Source of the DNA: Chalara sp. BL73
Taxonomy: Eukaryota > Ascomycota > Leotiomycetes > Helotiales
NCBI GenBank assembly: GCA_918026815.1
Contig: CAKJVC010000196.1
Location: 186,001 to 250,000, forward strand
Length of the DNA stretch: 64,000 nucleotides
Direction of reading: 5' to 3'
Part shown: positions 55,313 to 64,000 of the stretch, in pieces
Numbering within the stretch: the stretch's first letter is position 1
Layout of the letters: each line of letters starts with the position of its first letter
Made by a program: the position numbers and the translations under genes
The notes under the pieces: model-generated
The model's input: only the letters and a program-made list of their open reading frames with translations
What the model was told of the DNA's origin: nothing
The model's database searches: none

Positions 55313-56742
55313 CTCTCAGGCTCCTCGTTAAAGTTTAGTTTAGCTTCTCTTCTGCCCGCCGCATCTGCATCTGCTGCATCCGCATCTTGCTCCTCATCCT
55401 CACTCCTTCTCCTCCTCCTCCACCTCCTCCTACTACTCCTCTAAGTGTAAACAACTCTTCACTCCTCCCAACCTCCTCCCTCTGGACTCCTCCTTCGCTC
55501 AGCCCCCCGACCTCTCTATTTCCTAGAGAGGTGCTGGTTACGCAGGTATGTGACCCAACTATCGCTTTAGCCCTGCCGCCTTTTTGCGATTGTTCCATTG
55601 ACTTCGACTAAAGCGCTGACCTTGGTACCTGCAGAAGTGTGGTTGAAATATACTATCCTAACTTCCACGATTCTTCCAAACGCTGCCGCATATACCCACG
55701 TTACTCTCCTCCACGCGTACCTACCTCTACCTCACCTCTCGTCCCAATCAAAGTGGCTGTCTCTTACGACCATTACGACTTCAAACGATTTTCGCAGCCT
55801 CGAATCGAAAGCACGGATCGCCCAAACTTTCAGAAGCCACCAAGAAGCACAAGCATAACCTGCAGCTTCGCGTAAACGGTCCAACATTCTGTCGTGGAGC
55901 TTCAATCGCATCCCAATTGGATTGACTGACGATCTTTGAGAATACCAACACTGAGCCGGTATTTCAATTTTACGTCGACTCTTTAACGACCTTCAACGAG
56001 CCATACGTCCTTGTTTATTGTTTCAATTCTTTTGAGTTTTAACGAGTTTATCCAGCGGCTTTTGCATCACATTTTCAAGTCACGATACATAAACGACAAT
56101 CAATTGTGCTCGCTGTAAACAATATCATAAGACTGAGCATTTTCGAGATTCCTGTTTTCCGGAAAAAAGAAAAAAGTCTCGTTCTGTACACGGGAGTCAA
56201 TTCAACCGTGGTTTCTGTCGAAAAAAATCGTTGTTTGAACTCTTTAACCACGCCATCGCGCACCATTTTGGGCTCTTTTTAGTCCTCTGAATATCGGCTC
56301 TCGAAGATTTTCGTGAGTCTACTCCTTGTCCTTCTCGGACTTGACCTTATAAACCGAAAAGCTGGATCCTCTTCCGTCAATATCGCAAGTGCAAACCCGG
56401 GGACCTTCGGACGTACCATATTACAATCATCACGCTGCACAGCGACCGTCGTATGTGAATGATAGGTTGCCTCAATTGCCCCTGCCCCAGCCGCAACAGG
56501 CATACTCTTCTGGTACCTCGTCACCCCGGGTTGGCTCTCTTAGTTCACTGAGCTCTTCAATCCTGAACGGTAGCTCCTCTCATTCGTCCTACACCACCGC
56601 CAGTTCGAACGGACCCAAAACACCGTCTCCCACGATACCAGGACACACAGGCCTTCCACCGGCGCTGTCCCAAACTTCCTACAGCAGCACTCCCCCTTCC
56701 AGCACGGCTTATTCATATAACCAGGAGCCTGCATACCCGACG
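55313..56742 (+). promoter_or_regulatory. stuA: Long 5' leader of stuA with introns and almost no AUG
   Basis: Between ATG 55310 and ATG 56743 the only ATG triplets I find are at 55548, 56453 and 56459. The first and second lie inside GTATGT splice donors and the third is six bases further into the same intron. Intron 55546-55634 has GTATGT, a GCGCTGACC branch site and a GCAG acceptor. Intron 56451-56499 (or -56490) has GTATGT and CAG. A third candidate is 56333-56389 or nearby, with GTGAGT and an AAG acceptor. After splicing, the first AUG of the transcript would be the StuA start. The leader is CT-rich at its 5' end. StuA genes of Aspergillus are known for long leaders and paired transcripts, which agrees. 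Confidence 0.6.
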
Positions 56743-58798
56743 ATGAACCACAACCAGCCTCCTCACCAAGATATGTACTACTCCCAACACATGTCAACGG
56801 GACAACCTCCACCACCACAGACCGTCACATCAGGAAATATGGGCCACTATCCACAACAGCACCAGCAGCCACCACTGCTTCAACCAGTTCCTGCACAATA
56901 TGCTCCTGCGCCACAATATGGCCAATACAGTGGTTATTCAAATGGCTTACAGTCACCGCAGTCAGCGGGACACCAAGTCCCTGGTTCTGTGGGCGGACAA
57001 GGTGCCATGTTGCCATTACCAGCAATGGCACCGGGCCAAGGGTATGGCCCTCCAAGCGGGTTCGATACCACTGGTCAAGTCGCTCCTCCAGGAATGAAGC
57101 CGAGGGTGACGGCGACCTTGTGGGAAGACGAGGGAAGTTTGTGTTTCCAAGTTGAAGCAAAAGGTGTTTGTGTTGCAAGACGCGAAGGTGAGCCGGCGAA
57201 ACAAAAGTCAGATCCTCATTTCTAACTAATTGATGGCAGACAATCACATGATTAATGGCACGAAGCTTCTGAATGTTGCCGGAATGACCCGTGGACGAAG
57301 GGATGGCATTCTCAAAAGCGAGAAGATGAGACATGTCGTAAAAATTGGGCCTATGCATTTAAAAGGAGTTTGGTAAGAAATGCAGAGGAAATGCAATGGT
57401 CGAGGCTGCTAATCAGAATATAGGATTCCATTTGAGCGTGCACTTGATTTTGCAAATAAAGAGAAGATCACCGAATTACTGTATCCGTTATTCGTTCACA
57501 ACATCGGCGCGCTTCTCTACCATCCCACAAACCAAACGCGGACTAATGCAGTTATGGCTGCTGCCGAGCGAAGGAAACAGGAACAGAATCAAATGCGGAA
57601 TACTCAGGCACCTGGGTTACCCTCCCTTCATCAACATCATCATCATTCTATGAATTCTTCCATTGGCGGCAATCTGCCCGGGCCACAACACTCTCTGGCA
57701 CCTCACCCCAATGCCGGACGCCCGGGCCTCGACCGAGCGCATACGTTTCCGACCCCTCCAACGAGTGCATCAAGTGTTATGGGTAACATGGGTAGTTCAG
57801 ATGGCAGCTTCCAGTGGAGTCAGCCAAGCCAGATGAGTAGTGTTCAAGGTACCAATCCCTTGACCATTGACACAGGTTTAAGTAACGCACGCTCAATGCC
57901 TACAACTCCAGCTACAACCCCTCCCGGTGCTATGCAACAGTATCAGCAGGGTTCTCAGCCTTACGATGCCTCACGGCAAATGTACTCTGCAGCTCCTTCG
58001 CAACAGAATGCGTACCCGCAAGCCGCGCCAGGCCAACCCATGGCACCGTACTCTCAACCAAGCTCATACATCAAGAACGAGATGGGCCCACCCACAGGAA
58101 GAGCACCTGGTGCAGAGGGGGAACAAGATAGCAAGGAATCGAATGGTATGCTTCATCACGGTCAAGCAAATGGCCAAGTTAGTCATGGTCAAGGTGAAGA
58201 GGAAGCTGATCATGAACATGATGCAGAGTATACCCATGACAGCTCTGCGAACTATAATGCCAACCGTCAGGCTTATAGCTACAACAATGGCGCTCCTGTG
58301 GGATCGATACCAGGAGATCATGCCCACCTCTCACCCGAGATGACTGGATCTCCCAACCATCCAGCATCTGGTCGTGCAACACCCCGAACAGCAACCGCCC
58401 CTCAGCCATACTACGCGCAGCAAGGTGGCTACAGCACCCCTCCACGAGTTCAACCGCCGCCGTCGAGTAATTTGTATAATGTAATGAGTAGCGAGCGTGG
58501 TACTGCGAACGGGAGCGCGGGGGGCGATGTTTATGGCACACAGCCTGATATGGGAAGCTCGATAACCAATGGCTATCAATCCCAGCAATCTGTCATGAAC
58601 GGCGCTCCTGTGAGCAGCAAACGGGGACGAGATGATGATGAGGACTCTCGTCCTTCCAGTCGGGGTCCCGGGGCAGACATTGGCCTCAAAAGACGAAAAA
58701 CCATTCGTGAGGGTTCCGTCTCTGGGCCAAGTTACAACCCGCAGCCTCTAAATCAGGCTCCGCCATCCATCAGCCAACGATCAGGAGGCCGCCGATAA
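56743..58798 (+). CDS. stuA: APSES transcription factor StuA (cell-pattern formation)
   Basis: Master regulator of conidiation and cell pattern in filamentous ascomycetes; nuclear. Exons 56743-57187, 57240-57372 and 57424-58798 give 650 aa. I chose ATG 56743 because [17 protein letters not shown] matches the usual StuA N-terminus. Residues about 118-235 are the APSES DNA-binding domain: [54 protein letters not shown] and [19 protein letters not shown], with both introns cutting it. [15 protein letters not shown] follows, also a StuA landmark. The rest is Gln/Pro/Ser-rich, ending in a bipartite nuclear signal ([14 protein letters not shown] and LKRRKTIR). The same frame stays open 118 codons upstream and reads like protein, but has no ATG there. 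Confidence 0.95.
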
Positions 58799-59697
58799 CC
58801 ATGTCGGAACTCGCAGACTTTCCTGCACATTCTTCTCCAGACGTAACGCGTCTGGATCCCATTACATTACCACATATCCTGTGGACTACTTTTCGAATAT
58901 AACTCCAACAAACACATTCCTTGAGAAGACCATTATTTTTACTTCACGATTGTCCTTGTATTGGCCGAGAACACCCGACTCGGCGTATTACTTACTTCAG
59001 ATGATGATGGGCTCACGAACTCGATTCTAAAATGGCCAAATTTAGCCATTCTAACGCTGGCTGATGAATTTTCACGCTTTGCCATGGGAGACATGGGAGG
59101 GAGTAATTCTTTGCGGCAGCGACGAAAATATCCCAGACGACCACTACTGCACATGCAAGCGACAATAAGCTGGGGGCAGGACTTTTGCAACAAACACGCG
59201 TCCTATAATGATCCTAGGGCAGGCGGGAACCTCTGTTATTTTTCTTATGTTGAACATTATGATGACTTGATGACCACCATTTCCATTTGCTTGCGCAGCT
59301 GCAGCAGCACCCGGATTCTCCTATGTAACTGATAACGACTTTATGAGAGATATAAAAGCGTTGTGTGTTGCATACATAAAAATATTTAACCAGAGTTTGC
59401 AGTCTCTTGATCATGTGATTTTGTTGTTGAATCCCGACTTATACGAGAGCGAGTAATAGATCACTGCCGTAGATCCAAGTAGCGCCTACGCTGTAACGAT
59501 TATCTTCCTTGCTCTATTGCCTAGTATCGGCCATACAGGTGACCAAATTGGTTATGCGATAATTGACTCTAGCCAGAAATACATCTTCAAGTGTTTTCTT
59601 GGTGAGCAAATGAGGTCTGCGACCACCTTCGGGATCTCCCTCACTCAAGACAAAAGAGTACTCTAGAAGTTCACACTTTTGATTATTTTTAATCACG
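58799..59697. other. Intergenic between convergent stuA and PRO2
   Basis: 900 bp of 3' flanks. No gene or repeat noticed. Confidence 0.5.
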
Positions 59698-61152
59698 CTA
59701 AAACGACAACTTTTCATGCTTAAACGCCTTCTGCCCCTCTCCCTCGCCATATTCCAACGATACCTGTCCACCACCACGAATCTTGTACTTATATATCATC
59801 AGGCCCTCCAGCCCAACGGGGCCTCTCGCATGGATCTTGTTCGTGCTGATCCCCACCTCCGTGCCGAACCCGAAGCGCATCCCGTCCGCCATCCTGGTCG
59901 ACGTGTTCCAGAATACGCCGGCGGAGTCTATCCCCGCCATGAACCACTCGGCCAGGGGTTCCGAGGACGTCAGGATGGCGTCCGTGTGATGGGACCCGTG
60001 GGCGTTGATGTGGGCGACGGCCTCGGCGACGGAGGAGACGCTTTTGACCGCTAGCACGAGCGAGAGGTGCTCGGTGTCGAAATCGCTGGGGTCGGCGTCC
60101 TGGAGGATGGCGGCGGAATGGGCATCCAGCGTTGCGGCGAGAGCGGCCTTGCTTGCTGCGTCGCAGCGTAGCGACACTCCTTTCCCTAGTAGCGCTTCAG
60201 CGACCTGAGGGAGGATGGTGTCTAGCGCTGCTTCTTCTACGAGAAGCGTCTCCACGCTGTTGCAGGCCGCGGGATACGACGTCTTGGAATCAACGATCAC
60301 TTTCACCGCCATCGCTGGATCGGCGCTGTGCTCGAGGTATATTGAGCACAGTCCATCCGCGTGGCCAAGGACGGGGATCTTGGTCGATGATTTGATATAG
60401 CGGACTAGCTCGTTCGACCCTCGCGGGATCACGAGGTCGATGTACTGATCAAGGCCGAGAAGCTGGGGGATGACATCGCGAGTAGTGACGAGCTGGATGG
60501 CGGTGTTGGGTACCTGCGTTGATTCCAGCGCTTCTGAGATGACTTTTGAGATGGCGATGAATGATTCTGTTGACTCTTTTCCACCTGTGGTAGTTGTCAG
60601 AACCGCCGGGGGCTTCATAGGTAGGGTGCGGCCACACACCTTTCAATATAGCTGCGTTGCCAGACTTGATAGCTAAAGAAGCAATATTTGCAATGACTTC
60701 TGGCCGGGCTTCAAATATGATTAGAAGGACTCCTATGGGACATGAAACTCTCTCTAACGTAAGCCCATCATCAAGCTTCGTTCGTAAGGTGACTTTTCCA
60801 ACTATCTGGAATGAGTATCGGCTTATAAACAGGGGATTCAAAGAAGCGCACCAGGGTCTTCCAAATCACGAACGTCAAGTATCCCTTTCAACATATCCTC
60901 CCATTTACCTTTCTTTCCAAGATCAAGTCTCGACACTATGCTCAAGCTCAGCTCTCCATTGTCTGCGGCTTTTCTTGCCAACTCTAGATCTCGAGCATTG
61001 GCGGCTAGAATCTTCTCCTTGGAAGCTGCGAGCGCGGCGTGGATAGAGCTTAGAGCATCATTTCTTGCTGATGTAGGAAGGGTAGCGAGAATGTGCGATG
61101 CGGATTTGGCGGAGTGGGCCGCATCAGCAGGGAGCGCATTCGTGAGAGACAT
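59698..61152 (-). CDS. PRO2: Gamma-glutamyl phosphate reductase
   Basis: Second step of proline synthesis: NADPH-dependent reduction of gamma-glutamyl phosphate to glutamate semialdehyde, cytosolic. Exons 61152-60852, 60801-60640 and 60584-59698 give 449 aa with introns of 50 and 55 bp. Aldehyde-dehydrogenase fold. [20 protein letters not shown] is the N-terminal helix. [20 protein letters not shown] is joined across the first intron, followed by [20 protein letters not shown] and [13 protein letters not shown] (nucleotide site, joined across the second intron). [26 protein letters not shown] and [16 protein letters not shown] contain the catalytic Cys. The last exon is clearly G+C-rich compared with the first two. 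Diverges from CSN3 over 484 bp. Confidence 0.94.
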
Positions 61153-61636
61153 ATCCGCGATCTAATAACTTGATATGTAGACCGTCTACCCACTCAACTA
61201 GACCACGAACTTTTCTTCTTGTTGATTTCGCAATGACTCTTCCTCTTTGAATGTCACGTGTTGCTAAAGAAGCTTCGGCTAAACTATTAAGGATTGATAA
61301 ACGCACACCGCCTTTATCAACTATCACATCTCCACATCAAAGAACGGCTAAGGCAGCCTTCTCGACATTGGGATATTCAACCACTTCTACTTGTTCGCTG
61401 CCAGCCCTTCCTTGGAGTTGCAGGATTTAGGTTGTGCCCTCTGCAAGAGACCTGGAGCTTGTGTCAGCACCAAATATCCATCCAACCAAACTACAGAAGC
61501 AGAGGCAGTTGGTGCTCAGCCTTGTCTTCTCACTGGACCGAGCTACTTCATAATTCTTCCAGTCAGAGCTAGTTTCCCACCAGCACGAAGGAGAATTACA
61601 ACCTCTGCTTGAAGTATTTCAGCCACTCCTGCCACC
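61153..61636. promoter_or_regulatory. Divergent promoter region, PRO2 / CSN3
   Basis: 484 bp between divergent start codons. I see no clear general-control (TGACTC) cluster that would explain PRO2 regulation. Confidence 0.4.
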
Positions 61637-63368
61637 ATGGATGACGCTCTGCAGAAGCTTCTCACCTTCCCAGCGCATCCCCCGCCTCCACAACAACTCT
61701 CCAATGGTCAATACGATGAGGCTATAAAGGTCCATTTGACGAAAGTTGGTCGGATGACAGACAAGGAATTGCTATCACATTCTGCGGGAGATGAAAGTGG
61801 CTTAGATGTGAGTTTCTTCAAGCTAGAGGTTCAATAGGTTGCTGACTCTTGCACAAAAGATTATCGACCCATCTAAACACTCCGCATCTTACATATTCGT
61901 TCTCCTTGCGTACATACAGGCCTACAATAAAGGTGACAAGAAGGCGATAGAAGGCGATAAACTTTTCGACAAGATAGAAATATTTCTTTCTGTGTTTGAT
62001 GCGCGACAGATTCGCTATGTTGGACAAGAGCTAGCAAAGGTAGTTGATCAACTTGTTCGAATGGCTGCCAATGCTGATCAGGTGAGTCTTTGTTGCTGTG
62101 GGCACGATCTTGATTCATTCGCGATGCTCCAGGAGCCAAAAGCTTCGAATTTCAGGCTAGGCGAATCTGTTTCCAGATTTGGTTCTATATGGGATACTTT
62201 CATATGTTACCATCCCAGTGCTAGCCTTCAGTCACGTTTGCTATCATAACTAAACCCTACTAATTCTTCAAAGCGTCATCGAGCTATTGCTCCTGTTCGT
62301 GATGTCATCCTGAGGATAGACCCCTCTGGCTCACTACTTACCTCGCGGCACTTGCTGATCGTCCAGCTGGCACTCGAGTCTCGGCACTTTGAAGAGGCCC
62401 TTCCAGTCCTGGATAAATCCATCCTATACTTTCCAGGGACACCCAGCCAACCGAAATCAAAGTTTTTGTGTGACATGGAGCTATCCTCAAGCTCTTATAT
62501 GAACTCGAACCTTCACCAAAGTGGAAGGTTGAGATACCAAGACATTTTAGAATATTTTCTCTGGGGTGGAATGGTTTATATTGGATTGGGGAGATGGAAA
62601 AGTGCCTTAATATCTTTGGAGAGCGCCATTACATATCCTATCCGAGGAAATTCTGTGAGCCGAATTATGGTCGAGGCCTACAAGAAATGGGTGCTTGTGG
62701 GTCTCTTGGTAGAGGGCAAATTACTTCCACTGCCAAAGTCAGTTGATGGCAATGCTACCAAAGCATTTCGCATTATAGGCAAGCCCTACGAGAGTATCGC
62801 AAATATATTCGAAACAGGCACGGCAGCACGACTCAAGTCAGAAGCAGAACATGCCCAGAAGATTGTAAGCGACGATTGCAACACTGGCTTAGTCCTTCAA
62901 GTCTTGGCCGCCTATCAGAAATTCCAGATCCGCAATCTCGCAAACGTTTATAGCAAAATTTCAATTCCCGAGATCCGGGACCTGACAACAAGTGCCGAAA
63001 CTGGAAAGCAATTACCAAGTGTTCAAGCCGTCAAGGATCTTGTTACAAGCATGATAAATGATGAATCATTATCCGCAACCCTAACCCAACCTTCTTCTGG
63101 ACCTGCCGTACTTGTATTTAAGCCCACCGGCTCATCTTTGTCTGAAGAAGATATGCAAAAGAGCTTACTGGAGGCATCGGAGCGAATTCAATCATTGACG
63201 CAGCAGATTACTCTTACAGATCGAATGTTAACTTACGACAAGGAGTACATCAAGTATGCGCAAAAGCAGAAAAAGAATGTTAGAAACGGCGCTGCGCAAG
63301 ACCAAGGCATTGGTGGTTCTGAGATGGAGTTGGATTTTGGCGACGAGGACCTCATGGCAACATATTGA
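61637..63368 (+). CDS. CSN3: COP9 signalosome complex subunit 3
   Basis: Subunit of the COP9 signalosome, which removes Nedd8 from cullin-RING ligases and in fungi controls development. Exons 61637-61807, 61860-62081 and 62274-63368 give 495 aa; introns are 52 and 192 bp. Start context GCCACCATGG is optimal. Helical repeats run through the first 300 residues (SASYIFVLLAYIQAYNKGDK, LLIVQLALESRHFEEALPVL, RYQDILEYFLWGGMVYIGLG). AYKKWVLVGLLVEGKLLPLP is a family landmark. The PCI domain covers about 250-420. A C-terminal coiled helix (LLEASERIQSLTQQITLTDR) ends in an acidic tail (EMELDFGDEDLMATY), as in other CSN3. The acceptor at 61859 rather than the nearer AG at 61837 is required by intron length and phase. 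Confidence 0.9.
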
Positions 63369-63573
63369 GGCAATGTTGCGTCAGGAATGAATGACGTCGA
63401 TACGATGACACATAACCATTTGCATAGTTATGCTAAGTGAATAAAGTAGCTATCTGAGCTTTCATGACATAGCATGTTCTCATAGACGGAGTTCTGGAGC
63501 GGGAATGGGAGGGTTGCATGCGAGGCTGGCGCATTGGACTACAGCTTTGCCATCCAAAGCTACATTCAGATAG

Positions 63574-63945
63574 TCAATAAAAAATAGATATACGCGTCTT
63601 CCGGCAGAGCCATTTGAAACTTTTGATCAGTGCATGCTTTGTAACTTCACTACCTAAGCAGCTGATGTACTCCACAGCAAGATTCAGGAGATCATTGTTT
63701 CTAGAATACTGAGCCGGTACAGAAGCGGTGCTCTCAGACAAGCTTGTCGTGCTATTGCTCGAGGTCAACGAAATGGAAGTACCGCTACGTTCTAAACACT
63801 AGAGCTATTCGTAGATAATCCATTTCTCATTCAGTGCCATTTAATTACTTTCTGAACGCCGGAGTCATCCGTCCCACATTTACCTCAATATAATATACAG
63901 CGTAAGCTCTACCGCGAAGGCCGTTGACAAAGTCCTGCATATTTT
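63574..63945 (-). CDS. 3' end of a minus-strand gene entering from the right edge, unknown
   Basis: Two exons fit: 63945-63884 (62 nt; NMQDFVNGLRGRAYAVYYIE) and 63798-63574, joined in phase across an 85-bp intron with GTAAAT and CTCTAG. The second exon reads CLERSGTSISLTSSNSTTSL, then YSRNNDLLNLAVEYISCLG. Translation after ISCLG (SEVTKHALIKSFKWLCRKTR) may be real or may be an intron beginning GTAGTG. No family recognised. Upstream parts lie beyond the window. Converges on CSN3 with about 200 bp between. Confidence 0.4.
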
Positions 63946-64000
63946 CTGCATAATGATATAAGATACGTCCTCATGCGCATTCGCCGGAATCAAAATCATC

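Noticed and set aside
61838..61859. Shorter first intron of CSN3 ending at AG 61837
   Set aside because: It would be 30 bp, below any usual fungal intron, and would shift the phase; the acceptor at 61859 gives 52 bp and keeps the frame.

Overview
The window is nuclear DNA of a filamentous ascomycete (Pezizomycotina). The signs are short introns of about 45-120 bp with GT...AG ends and internal CTNA-type branch sites, an APSES regulator of the StuA type, a COP9 signalosome subunit, a fungal-only mitochondrial ribosomal protein and long non-coding gaps. Placement in the Leotiomycetes is only an impression from protein style. There is no operon structure, no CRISPR, no rDNA and no intact transposon that I can see.

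Layout. 1-26.9 kb is a gene-dense housekeeping block: a GNAT acetyltransferase (cut by the left edge), mitoribosomal mL58, a disordered conserved-looking protein, a Bud2-like RasGAP, a Cyp40-type peptidyl-prolyl isomerase, D-aminoacyl-tRNA deacylase, the CCR4-NOT subunit Not3/5, a zinc-finger protein, mitochondrial NADP-isocitrate dehydrogenase, an Iec3-like INO80 subunit, a Nop13-like RRM protein and a metallophosphoesterase. 27.5-32 kb is an accessory patch that looks like a decayed secondary-metabolite locus: an apparently intact cytochrome P450 diverges from a broken MFS transporter, whose lost second half is replaced by the C-terminal end of an O-methyltransferase. 32-48.3 kb is sparse and holds a small GPI-type wall protein, a Gre2-like reductase, a TACC-like coiled-coil protein and a BRCT protein, with homopolymer tracts between them. 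48.3-56.7 kb has no convincing protein gene; its right end is the leader of stuA. 56.7-63.4 kb holds stuA, PRO2 (proline synthesis) and CSN3, followed by the end of a minus-strand gene that enters from the right edge.

Many neighbours are divergent pairs sharing 480-720 bp promoters (mL58/2617 gene, DTD/Not5, Iec3/Nop13, P450/MFS relic, PRO2/CSN3). Exon-intron models below were built by hand by joining reading frames at splice signals; in each model I checked that the phase carries through and that the spliced total is a whole number of codons. The features most worth a second look are the AUG-depleted, intron-bearing stuA leader, the MFS/O-methyltransferase chimera, the seven-exon DTD gene with a 7-nt first coding exon and a GC-AG intron, and a 90-codon frame at 4.8 kb broken only by two TGA codons.
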